DNA of 64,000 nt from NCBI GenBank assembly GCA_022828595.1, contig JAKGHH010000005.1, forward strand, positions 22,209,875 through 22,273,874, given 5' to 3'. A model generated the notes under the pieces. It made no database searches and was not told the DNA's origin. It saw nothing but the letters and a program-made list of their open reading frames with translations. The position numbers were made by a program, and so were the translations under genes. Of the stretch, positions 11,474 through 21,628 are shown piece after piece. Numbering within the stretch: position 1 is the first letter of the stretch; every line of letters begins with the position of its first letter. This DNA comes from Nelumbo lutea (Eukaryota; Streptophyta; Magnoliopsida; Proteales; Nelumbonaceae).

Positions 11474-13427
11474 TGAAGGGATAGAAAATCCATCATATGG
11501 ATGCCCAAGATTGCGGACTAAAGGAGGGCGAATTTCAAAAATTTTTCTCTCCCTTCAACTGGGAATCGAATTCCCTATTTAGAAGATCATATTTTCAAGG
11601 ATCATTCTTGGATCATAAACTAAACCAGATCTGAACCAAAAGGAGGAGAGAGAGATAATACCCGATACAGATAAACAATATCTCTCAATGGAGGTGTTCA
11701 CACCCAAGGTAGAAACCAAAATCTGCTCCCACTGAGGATGGCGTAGTGCAAGGTGGAGCAGAATCAACAGTGTCCTTCCTAAGAACTTGATTCTTCCCAA
11801 GAATCACCTGGACGGCTTGTGAATACAACTCCTACCAATCTTTTCTCCAAAAGATTTGAATCAAGATCCAATCTATATTTCTCCCAAGCAATGGAGATCG
11901 AACTGCTATAGGTGGCGGCTGCAGGAAGGAGGCGGCTAGAGAGTATTTGCAGGGTGCAGAATTCTCTCTTCTATGATCTCAGCTCTAAAGACAAGACTGT
12001 TGCTGGTGAGTCTCTTGGATCTCTAAAGGCTGCCGCCCCCACTTCCTTTTATAGGCTTAAAGGGATCAGCTCCTAATCCCATTAGGAGTTGCTAACCCAA
12101 ATCATATCTGGATTAGAAGTCCCTTTAAGATAAGGGATAATCCTTATCTTATCTGTAGATTAGATCAGCCAGCTCCTAATCTAATTAGGAAGTTTCCAAA
12201 TCAAAATCTCATTTATATCTTGGACTCTCTGAGTGGATAGGGTGTGGGCCCAATCCTATCAGCTGATTTTATCTCAGAATTCACCCCTTAAAGACTAATC
12301 AAATTAGCCCAGTTTGAAATGGGCTTAAGGCTCATTAAGGGTTATGTATTCATTAAGCCTTTCAAACTGCTGCCCAGTTGGGCTTCCTTGTATGGTGTGT
12401 GACTCAAACATTGATCTACACATCAGCCACATGGGTTCATCCCAGCCTTTGTTACAAGGTCTGGCCGAATACACTATTATGGACAGTGCACCCCGTGAAA
12501 ACCCATCAAATGGGCTCTATGGGCCCAACACTTACCCTAAGTGGTCCCTGAGCCAAGCCACTTTGTAACACCCAGGGACTATGGGCAGATCCCATCAGGT
12601 ATTATCCTCAATGGCCTTACACTCAACCTCTCAGCCCATAATGATCATATACTGCCCGACAAGAGAGGACCTCTCCCTCGGCTGCAAGGAACAGTGTTGC
12701 ACTCTGTCAAGTATGAATCCCGGGAATTAAAACCTTTTGCAAACATTTCGAAACCCTAATATATATATATATACTTTTATATCTCATATAAAATATATTT
12801 TGCAAAACAAATCTCAACGATTGAAATCGGCTACCGGTAGTCTTGGTTTCCATCAGTGAGAGTGCATCCCCGATCATTACCTTTGTCCGACAAAGTGGCT
12901 GATCCTGTCACTATGATTACCCACTCAGATGAATTCTCAAACTGTCCCAACATACCCAGGTTTTGACCCCCGCTAAGGATCTCACTAATTGGTATATCAA
13001 AGACAACCCAATCCGACACCTAGTGTAGTATCATAATCGAGTCTAGGGGTTGGGTGTAACTTTCCAGTTTTGCCCATCAATCTCCAAGGTCCAAGGCAAT
13101 ACTGGAAATCTGGTCCAGTTCAAACATTCAATTAATCCCACACTGTATGTGCCTAGGGTCTCACCCCGGTAGCTGAGACAAGTCACCCCAACCGAATTGG
13201 TGGCACCACAGTGTCAGCCTTGTCAGGTAGGATAGGTCTCCCCAGACTGACCCACTGGCTGTGAACATTCTAAACTAACACGAGTCTCATTAAGTGTACA
13301 GTTTAAGGGTATTACATAGAAACATACCAAGGGAACATGAATCAAATATGGACTTTTATTCATTTACAATAAACTCATAAAGTACATCAATTTGATTGAA
13401 GCTAAGGGCATACAAAACTATCTAACA
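11474..13427 (-). repeat. Family A solo LTR (1954 bp), target duplication CATTA
   Basis: Complete LTR with TG/CA ends and no internal region. It is flanked by CATTA at 11469-11473 and 13428-13432 and interrupts the B LTR exactly. Solo LTRs arise from recombination between the two LTRs of a full element. A sense TATA box (CTATAAAAGG) lies at 12045-12054. The element was younger than the B insertion it sits in. Confidence 0.95.
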
Positions 13428-13454
13428 CATTAGATGGATCCTACCATTCTGTCA
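13428..13454 (+). repeat. Family B 5' LTR, last 27 bp
   Basis: Continues the B LTR from 11473 and ends ...CCATTCTGTCA, matching the B 3' LTR end (CCATTCTTTCA at 29214). The primer-binding site follows one base later. Confidence 0.9.
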
Positions 13455-13455
13455 G

Positions 13456-13468
13456 TGGTATCAGAGCC
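13456..13468 (+). other. Primer-binding site, initiator-Met tRNA type (B element)
   Basis: TGGTATCAGAGCC directly after the B LTR, exact complement of the plant initiator-Met tRNA 3' end. Confidence 0.93.
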
Positions 13469-14068
13469 ACAGGTTTGAATCTTGAACTCAAAGAAAATCA
13501 CATCTGAACCTACGCAGATGGACAGAAGATGTTCTACCAAGATTTGTGCATATTGTTTTCTCTTTTTCCTCAAGAAGTTGTTTCTTGTTAAGTGCGATTG
13601 ATCTAAAATTAATTTTTGTTATCTCCAAAATTTATTTAGAACTGTTCTTCATTTATTTTGATTTAATGGACTCTTCGAACCTGGATATCGCATTGAAAAG
13701 TTGGCGCAGATGGTCTGCACACCCTTTTTCCTTTTTATTTATTTATTTTATTCAATTTGGTTTTTAAGTAATTTTTTTTACTTTCTAGACTGAATGTATA
13801 GTATTTGATCAAGAATGTAATTAATTAATAGAAATAGAATTTCTATAATTTTTTATTTTCTTGATTAAAGAAGAAGGAAGAAGAAGGCGGCGTTGGAGAT
13901 TTGCAGATGGAGAAATCGCTTTCTGTGGTTTGCAGTATGTGAAATTGCAACTCTAGTGAATAACCTCTATTTTGCAGGTGGTGCGAACAATCCATATTTG
14001 ATTTATGATTGTTGAAAATCAAAATTATTAATTTCAGATCTTTCATGAATTAATTCTTGAATTGAAAA
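13469..14068 (+). other. B element 5' leader, first piece
   Basis: AT-rich non-coding leader, homologous in reverse to 8450-9050 of element 2. Its last 34 bases (14035-14068) recur at 21595-21628 on the far side of the Athila-type insertion. No supported ORF. Confidence 0.75.
14035..14068 (+). repeat. 34-bp direct repeat, left copy, flanking the gag-only element
   Basis: Begins CAGATCTTTCATG and ends ATTGAAAA; identical to 21595-21628. Both copies belong to the interrupted B leader. Integrase normally duplicates about 5 bp, so 34 bp is anomalous. Confidence 0.92.
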
Positions 14069-14956
14069 AAGAAAATTAACAATTTATCTATATTTTATGA
14101 GGTTTTTGCATGGATTTTTATGCCGGTTTTATTAATTTTTGCCTTAATTTAGCTTGATTGCAAGAAAGATTTCAGGGGGAGCCAAATCAACAAAAAGAAG
14201 GCAAAAGCAAGAAAAGAAAACCCAAAATTTATCAAATGGTCATGAATTATACTTGAAGTTTCTTGAATAAGGGTGTTATTGTAGAGTAATTCGGCCAACT
14301 AACCTTCAAAACTCAGATCTGAGATTGCAAGATCTGAATTGCTTGAAAGAGAATTCAGATCTGCAATTTTTAGATTGGCCGAATTAATCTACAGCTTGGA
14401 ATTCCTAGAATGCTTGAGAGAGACTCTAGGAATTCAGATCTACTATTCAAGAACTGAATTGAGTGCAAGGTTAGATATAACTTGCACAATTCAGTTGGTG
14501 ATCAATTCAGATTTGAATTGATGCCTTAGAAGTGTTTGAAGAAATGCATGCATGGGGATTAGATTCTTGCTAGAGATAGAAGAACCGTCACTCATGCATA
14601 GGATGAACATGCGCTTGAGAGAGGCTGTTCATGACCTTGGGGTTTCACCAAACCAAGGCTCAATCATGATTTATTCGAATGATCCAAATTGATAGATTGC
14701 TGAATTCTGAGATTGACATTTACTGCTTACTCTTCTAACCTGATTTGAAGGCAATTGGGCCAATGATTTAGATAGATTTTAATTTAGGATTTCTTAGCTT
14801 TCATTAGAGTTTTGATTTATTTGTTGATCAGATAAGAAGTGCTCAATTTAGTATTGGTAATTGTTTCCTAAATCCTCGTGGGAACGATACTTCACTCACT
14901 ACTTTATTACTTGAACGGCTAGTGCACTTGCTAGTGTCACAATGAGCCACATATCA
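14069..14956 (+). repeat. 5' LTR of gag-only element, internally deleted
   Basis: 888 bp against 1600 bp for the 3' LTR. About 700 bases matching 20161-20860 are missing, with TCAAG repeated at both deletion edges in the intact copy. The lost segment holds the TATA box. The first nine bases are not TGATGAACC but AAGAAAATT, so the 5' terminus is damaged. The 3' end ATATCA keeps the CA terminus. Confidence 0.9.
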
Positions 14957-14962
14957 AGTTTT

Positions 14963-14980
14963 TGGCGCCGTTGCCGGGGA
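14963..14980 (+). other. Primer-binding site, tRNA-Asp type
   Basis: TGGCGCCGTTGCCGGGGA, six bases past the 5' LTR end. It is complementary to the 3' end of plant tRNA-Asp, the primer used by Athila-type Ty3/gypsy elements. This separates the element from the copia families around it. Confidence 0.93.
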
Positions 14981-17426
14981 TTTAGAGAAACAATATTAGG
15001 AAACATTGAGCATTCTTAATCTGATCTCATTCAGTATTGCATTCATAGTTGGGTTAATTTGCTAACTTTTTCATTTCAGCTTGGACTGCAACTGTTGTAC
15101 TACTGTAGTTATGTCTCTTCTTTCTTAAGTAGATTACTTTCTTTTTCTGGTTTCTGTTTCATTTTAATAAAGGCATATTTGATTTCTATTCAATCTTGGT
15201 GTTGTTCCCTTCAAAAAGAAAAAAAAAAGAAAAAAAATTCACATAAACATGAGTGTTGCAGATCTGAGTTGCATTCGGCACTCAGATCAGCAGATTTCAG
15301 ATCTGCAGCACTCAGCCGAAAAGAATTGCTTGTGTTTCAGAATTTTATTTCTTTTTCCATTACAAAAAAGAAAAAAATATATATATAAAATGAAAAAAAA
15401 GAGATCTTTTGAACAACAAGAGGAGCAATTGAGAATTTGGATCAGAATTCAGATCTGAGTTTAGATCTGAATTCTGCTACAGCAGATTTGCAACAGTTCA
15501 GATCTGAGTTCCTCTGAACTCATACCTGAACTGATGCAATTTTGAGGGGAATTGGGTGTCATCACCACCCCAATTCACCCTAGGGCACTTCTACTACTCC
15601 TCAAGGGCAATTTGGTAGAAATAACTGAAGGTAAGGCAATTGAGATTTCAAATCCAAACTCAGACTTGAGTTCAGACCTGAACTGATGTAAATTCAAAGG
15701 GTAATTGGGGGTTATCTTCACCCCAATACACCCTACAAAAAAATCTGCTATCTCCCAAAAACAATTGGATAGTCATGGTTGAAGAAATTCGAATCTGCAA
15801 TCACCTAGATCTGAACTGGGGTTGTGAACAGAGCAGGATACAGGGCATACTTTGCTGTATTAAATAACTTGTACTCCGATCTATCTGAGCTGATTTGGTT
15901 GAAGAAAAGTATATTTAATCTGAGAATTTTTTATGCCTCAAGAGATTTCATGAAAAGTGGCACTTCCACACCATTTTTCTATTAGAGTTCAGACCTATAG
16001 CAGGGCTACTATAGCAGACCTGCTACAGCAAGACTGAACCAGGGCAGGTTTTGAACAGGTTTGTATTACAATTAACATTACTAAATTGGCATTGTGAATT
16101 GTCCTGGGCTGATCTTTGAATTTTTTTTTTTTTTTCAAGATAGATAGCTCTGATTTCAGCTGTGCATGAATAGAAAGTCTAGCAGATCTGAATGGGTGTG
16201 TGCAGCCGTGTGTACTACATTCCAATAAGTGTATACTCCATCAAGGGCTACATTGATGGAGCCATGTTTCTTCTCTTGATACTTGATTGTTCCATCCTTA
16301 GTTTCAGTTTTAATGTAGCTTATGCAAATCAAATTTCTCTTCTTTTTTTGGTTCTAAAAAAATATATATATAAATAAATAAATAAATAAATCTCAAAATG
16401 AGTTCAGATCTGAATTGCATTCATCAATCAGACCTGCACTCATCCAAAAAGATTTTGGTTGCATTGCTGTATTTTGTTTTAGTTTTCTTCCTTTAAAAAA
16501 AAAAAAAAGGGAGATTTTGTCAGTAGTATAGTTGCATTACTGCTTTGTGTTCTATTTCATTTCAAAAGAAAAGAAAAAGAAAATCAGATCTCAGCAGCCA
16601 CACCATGGTGAATACAGGTCTGATTTCAGATCTTTTTACTACTGATTGATTTCGGTTTTGTGCAGATCTGTATACAGCATGTTTCATTGCTGATATCAGT
16701 AGGTTATCCTGCTGAATTGCTCAGTTTTAGTATGGCTACTCCTTCTGGTGTTTGGTGATGCATAGCTCATCAAAACAGTGTGCTCAAATCTGATATTTAG
16801 TAGCCTTCCAATATGGAAATCAGACCTGAGCACAACTGTACTGTTATCAGCAGCTGCTATTATATTTATTGTTGTTCTCAGTGGCTTCTGAGATTTCAGA
16901 GCTGATCTCAATTTTGTGTAGAACTGATGTCTGAATTGCTATCTCACAATCCTTTGTACATTGATTTCAGTTTAGTGTATTGACCTTCAGTAGCACAGAA
17001 GAGCCTTTTAATATGAAACTCAGACTTGAACACAATCACTGCTGATCCGCATTTGGCTGTCCTCAGTAGCTGCTAAGATTTCAGAATTGTATATTACTGT
17101 TCTCAGTAGCTACTGAGATTTCAGCTCTCAGCAGTTTAGATCTGTGTAATTAAATCCCATCCCTGATTTCAGCAATATAAAGAAGAGGAATTTGTAAACT
17201 GTTGTTCTAATCAGAGATTACTGAATTCAGACCTGTTTGTAAATTGCTACTAAATTCTGTATATTGAATAAGATGTTGATCTGCTTTTAGTTAGCTGCAT
17301 TTATTTATGATAGGATGTAGGTTTTTGTATTCCAATAATTCACTTTACATTTTCAGTATGATAGGATTAGTTATTTATTTTCTTTTGTGAATATTGGCAT
17401 TTTTATTGCTTTGACCTTAACAGTTT
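14981..17426 (+). other. Leader of gag-only element
   Basis: 2.45 kb with no ORF I can support. It contains many copies of AGATCTG/CAGACCTG within longer pyrimidine/purine runs, A-rich runs (15220-15240, 16495-16510), and a TAAA microsatellite near 16372-16391. Long leaders are usual in Athila/Tat elements. Confidence 0.75.
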
Positions 17427-18727
17427 ATGACAAGCAGACCTGAACTGGAAGAGATCCTTTACGACCCAGAGATTGAACGAACTCTCCGTGTCCGTTTGAG
17501 AGCTGCTAGGCAAGTCAGACAAGAAGCACAAGAAATGGCTGAACAAAGAACTATGATGGATTATGCCAAGCCCACCCTCACCGGGACTGTCCCCAGCATT
17601 ATCAGGCCAACTATTGCTGCCAATAACTTCGAAATTAAACCAGCCATAATCCAAATGATACAAAATACGGTTCAGTTTTGTGGTATGGCCCATGAGGATC
17701 CGAATGCCCATATTGCTAACTTCTTGGAAATCTGTGACACCTTCAAACACAATGGGGTAAGTGATGATGCCATCTGGCTGAGGTTATTCCCATTTTCTTT
17801 GAAGGATAAAGCCAAAGCTTGGTTGAACTCATTACCGGCAGGATCTATAGCCACATGGGACGAAATGGCCAGTCGTTTTCTCTCTAAATATTTTCCCCCT
17901 TCTAAAACTGCTAAAATGAAGAATGACATCACTACTTTTTTTCCAGCAAGAGGGGGAATCTCTCTATGAGTCATGGGAACGTTACAAGGAGCTACTAAGG
18001 AGGGTTCCTCACCATGGCCTTCCGATTTGGCTACAGGTGCAAACATTTTATAATGGTCTAATCGATTCAAACAAGACCATCTTAGATGCAGCAGCTGGGG
18101 GCTCTATAAACAATAAGACTCCCGAGGTTGCCCATGCACTCATCGAGGAGATGACAGCCAATAACTACCAATGGCATTCAGAAAGGACACCAGTCAGAAA
18201 GCAGCATGGCCTTCATAATGTGGATACATACACAGCTCTCTCTGCACAAATAGGAGCACTTAGCAAAAAAATTTGATGAGATGCAGATGGCAGCTATGCA
18301 TGTACAGTATGATAAGTGTGGGGGAGGCCATGATAGCACTGAATTCCAAGTTGGCAGTCAGTCTTTTCAGTCCACAGAACAAGTAGACTTTGTTGGCAAC
18401 TTTACAAGACAGCCAGGAAATCAGTACCATCATACCCATAACCCCGGATGGAGAGGCCACCTGAATCAGCATGCACCTAAACCTTTCCACCAAAACTTCT
18501 ATCAGCCGGAACTGAAATCTAACTTGGAGGAGCTAATGACCAAGTTCATAGCTAGTGCGGAAAATAGATTTCAGAAAAACGAAACATCGATAAGGAACTT
18601 GGAAACTCAGGTTGGGCAGCTGGCACAGATGATTTCAGAAAGGGCTCCGGGTACCTTACCTAGTAACACCATGGTAAACCCAAGGGAACAAGAGGCTGTT
18701 GGGAGAATTCCCAATTCAGATACTTAG
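17427..18727 (+). pseudogene. Athila/Tat-type gag with two single-base frameshifts
   Basis: Starts at the ATG MTSRPELEEI. The first part is the retrotransposon gag domain: FCGMAHEDPNAHIANFLEICD, then LFPFSLKDKAKAWLNSLP and W..M...FL.KYFPPSKT, then after the first shift YESWERYKELLRRVPHHGLP. A T7 run at 17936-17942 and an A7 run near 18265-18271 each hold one base too many. Without these two bases the reading would be open for about 430 codons to the TAG at 18725. The knuckle area keeps KCGGGH, but the first and last Cys of the CCHC pattern read Tyr and Phe. A coiled segment follows (FQKNETSIRNLETQVGQL). Gag would package element RNA. The shifts may be real or base-calling errors at homopolymers. 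Confidence 0.88.
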
Positions 18728-18976
18728 TCATAAACTGTCTTACTTGCTTTTTGTTTTTATTTTTCATAGCATTTAAGTTTAGTTAGTTTTTCTTAGAATT
18801 TAATTGAATAAAGATACTGATCTCCTCTTCTAGTTTGCAAGTGATTTCTAGCAGAAGAAGTTTTCCACCGACAACATATTGCAGAATTTAAGAATGATCT
18901 TCAGGGAAGTCCTCTAAATACCTCCTATTACTTGATGATGCTCTTGCTAGTTTTATTGTTACTGCCTAACACTACG

Positions 18977-19011
18977 AACATTGAGGACAATGTTCATCTT
19001 AAGTGTGGGGG
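18977..19011 (+). other. Hairpin with AGGA loop plus TTAAGTGTGGGGG tract (upstream copy)
   Basis: AACATTG-AGGA-CAATGTT (18977-18994) is a perfect 7-bp stem. It is followed four bases later by TTAAGTGTGGGGG (18999-19011). It lies 250 bases past the gag stop. The same layout with a different stem precedes the 3' LTR at 19955-19990. Its role is unknown; the tract resembles a polypurine tract. Confidence 0.75.
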
Positions 19012-19465
19012 AGTGAGCCCAAGGCTAGGGTATGGGGGCTGAAACCATGCACCCCAACACACATATGCAGGCAATGACATAACCAAAAAAAGACTGGAAT
19101 CCCTCAAGTTCATTACTATTTATTTGATGATTTTTTTAAGAAGGAACTCAATGAGTTGAGGGAGACTGATGTACTTGTTAAGTTTTTATTCTTGTGAATG
19201 ACCCAATTTGATATATGCATGAGAAAAGGGGAGCTGAATATGCTTTTCAGCATGACTTGCCCTAACTTCCTTCATGTGTATGGAAGCCCTTGATTTCATT
19301 GTTAATGGTCAAGAAAGCTAAGTGCACATCTGAAGTGCTGATTCTTGAGGTTCAATAATTGCAAAGAAGGACAAAAGCCCAAATTGACTCCGCTATTCTG
19401 AGCTGAATAGTAAAACTAGCAGCTTAGAACATGAGTCCTATTTACCTACCTCAAGCAAGTGACCA

Positions 19466-19610
19466 GTGTGAGATGGAGCATAAGATGCACTCACACCAAA
19501 AAAAAGAGAGAGAAAAGTGTGTGAGATGGAGCATAAAATGCACTCACACAGAAAAAAAAAAAAAGAAAAAAAAAGAAAAGGGTGAGATGGAGCATAAGAT
19601 GCACTCACCC
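19466..19610 (+). repeat. Three 31-nt hairpin repeats in A-rich spacers
   Basis: Copies at 19466-19496, 19519-19549 and 19580-19610. Copies 1 and 2 have outer arms GTGTGAG/CTCACAC and copy 3 has GGGTGAG/CTCACCC, a compensatory pair change. The shared inner part holds GCAT/ATGC around a 3-base loop (one base differs in copy 2). The spacers are nearly pure A/G. Lies between gag and the 3' LTR of the gag-only element. Confidence 0.85.
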
Positions 19611-19954
19611 TTAGAAATAAGTAATTGTGGTGACAACCGAGGTTCAAAGGGGCACTCTAAAGTTGAACTCTCATTGAGATTTAGTTACAGATGTGAAACT
19701 TAGTGAAATTTGATTATTAACCTTGACAATTAAGGAGCTGATTTATATATGAAATAGGAGTGAAGGCTAGACTATGGTGAAACTCATATTCTCCTTTCCT
19801 TGGATCTGATACATATCTTAAATGGTAATTTACAAGAATAAGAGTTGAGCACTTACAAAAGTTCCCCGACTACTCAATGCATTTCTATCTTAAAAAGTTC
19901 ACCAGGTAAATGGTGAGAACAGAAGGGGGGAATGTTAAGTTTATGGCTGATGTC

Positions 19955-19994
19955 TTTGCTTGAGGACAAGCAAAAGCTTAAGTGTGAGGGTATT
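19955..19994 (+). other. AGGA-loop hairpin and polypurine tract next to 3' LTR
   Basis: TTTGCTTG-AGGA-CAAGCAAA is a perfect 8-bp stem (19955-19974). Three bases later comes TTAAGTGTGAGGG (19978-19990), then TATT and the LTR start TGATGA at 19995. In position this is the polypurine tract that primes plus-strand DNA synthesis. The tract is interrupted by T, as is usual for Athila-type elements. Confidence 0.85.
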
Positions 19995-21594
19995 TGATGA
20001 ACCAACAATTTATTTATATTTTATGAGGTTTTTGCATGGATTTTTATGCCGGTTTTATTAATTTTTGCCTTAATTTAGCTTGATTGCAAGAAAGATTTCA
20101 GGGGGAGCCAAATCAACAAAAAGAAGGCAAAAGCAAGAAAAGAAAACCCAAAATTTATCAAGTTCAGCCTGGCCCAGCCATGAGAGCAAGAGAATTTCAT
20201 TCGGCCGAAGAAGAGCAAGTGAAACTCTTTGGAAAATCCAAGGGAAGAAGCCTAGCAAGAAGGAAATTTCGGCCCAGCCCATTTTTAGCCCAAATAACAG
20301 CCTAGAGTGTAGCCCACTTGAGCTCAAAAGCAAGCTAAGTTGTAGCCCAAATAGCAGCCCAAAGGGAGCTAGGGGCGGCAACTCCTAGATGTTTCTTGAA
20401 GAGAAGGAGGGAGCACTCTAGAAGGTTCATGAGGGGTATAATACACCCAATTCTAGAGACTTCAAGAAGGGGCAAGAGCCCCCTTGAAAAACTATATAAG
20501 GAGGCCTCTAGGAGGGGAGAAAGTTGTTCAATTGCTTGAGAGGAAGGCTCTCCCACTCTTAGAGGTTCGGCCACCTTGAGAGAAGAGAAGAGAAGAAGGC
20601 TAGGCGCAAGGAAGAAGAAGAAGAAGGGCTGAAGGAAGTTCAAGACAAGCAAGCTAGAAGGAGAAGGTGAGTTCGAATTGAGGGTTTGTGATTCAAAGAT
20701 CTTTTGTAATAAATCATTTGTAGTTTCATTCTCTTTTGATTTGAATTCAGTTTCTTTGTTATATTTTGTTTCTTCTTTCTCCTTGTTTCCATTATTCCTT
20801 GATGTATTTCAGCTTGTAAAATTTCAGTTCAGCAATCTAATTCTTTTTTATTCACTCAAGTGGTCATGAATTATACTTGAAGTTTCTTGAATAAGGGTGT
20901 TATTGTAGAGTAATTCGGCCAACTAACCTTCAAAACTCATATCTGAATTCTCAGATCTGAGATTGCAAGATCTGAATTGCTTGAAAGAGAATTCAGATCT
21001 GAAATTTTCAGATTGGCCGAATTAATCTACAGCTTGGAATTCCTAGAGTGATTGAGAGAGACTCTAGGAATTTAGTTCTACTATTCAAGAACTGAATTGA
21101 GTGCAAGGTTAGAGATAACTTGCACAATTCAGTTGGTGATCAATTCAGATTTGAATTGATGCCTTAGAAGTGTTTGAAGAAATGCATGCATGGGGATTAG
21201 ATTCTTGCTAGAGATAGAAGAACCGTCACTCATGCATAGGATGAACATGCGCTTGAGAGAGGCTGTTCATGACCTTGGGGTTTCACCAAACCAAGGCTCA
21301 ATCATGATTCATTCGAATGATCCAAATTGATAGATTGCTGAATTCTGAGATTGACATTTACTGCTTACTCTTCTAACCTGAATTGAAGGCAATTGGGCCA
21401 ATGATTTAGATAGATTTTAATTTAGGATTTCTTAGCTTTCATTAGAGTTTTGATTTATTTGTTGATCAGATAAGAAGTGCTCAATTTAGTATTGGTAATT
21501 GTTTCCTAAATCCTCGTGGGAACGATACTTCACTCACTACTTTATTACTTGAACGGCTAGTGCACTTGCTAGTGTCACAATGAGCCACACATCA
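19995..21594 (+). repeat. 3' LTR of gag-only element, complete (1600 bp)
   Basis: Begins TGATGAACC and ends CACACATCA, with the inverted ends TGATG/CATCA. It is followed directly by the right copy of the 34-bp repeat. A TATA box is at 20491-20500. It is the intact reference for the lone LTR at 3479-5038 and for the deleted 5' LTR. Confidence 0.93.
20491..20500 (+). promoter_or_regulatory. TATA box in Athila-type LTR
   Basis: ACTATATAAG about 500 bases into the LTR, upstream of a purine-rich stretch. The equivalent stretch is missing from the 5' LTR, so the element as it stands cannot start its own genomic transcript at the usual place. Confidence 0.6.
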
Positions 21595-21628
21595 CAGATC
21601 TTTCATGAATTAATTCTTGAATTGAAAA
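21595..21628 (+). repeat. 34-bp direct repeat, right copy
   Basis: Identical to 14035-14068; resumes the B leader after the gag-only element. Confidence 0.92.

Larger units (their letters stand above)
14069..21594 (+). mobile_element. Athila-like gag-only LTR element (non-autonomous, 7.5 kb)
   Basis: 5' LTR 14069-14956, tRNA-Asp primer-binding site, 2.4-kb leader, one gag gene (17427-18727), a 1.27-kb structured non-coding tail, polypurine tract, and 3' LTR 19995-21594. No protease, reverse transcriptase, RNase H or integrase is present. The LTRs differ at only about ten sites in the roughly 790 bases they share (counted by eye), so insertion was fairly recent. The structure fits what the literature calls terminal-repeat retrotransposons with a gag domain. 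An Athila-type helper would have to supply pol. Confidence 0.85.

Noticed and set aside
15059..15458. Open frames of 109 and 69 codons before gag in the gag-only element
   Set aside because: They lie in the leader, overlap A-rich runs and match no gag or pol domain; chance frames.
17403..18070. Minus-strand frames of 115 and 132 codons over gag
   Set aside because: Shadows of the plus-strand gag gene, which has clear domain matches.
20070..20652. Overlapping frames of about 100 codons on both strands of the Athila-type LTR
   Set aside because: Non-coding LTR with purine/pyrimidine bias. The matching region of the lone LTR (4405-4629) differs in length and frame.
14069..21594. Reading the element as a full Athila with an envelope-like gene
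   Set aside because: The 1.27 kb after gag has no long frame and is filled by hairpins and A-rich repeats; no transmembrane or pol motifs.
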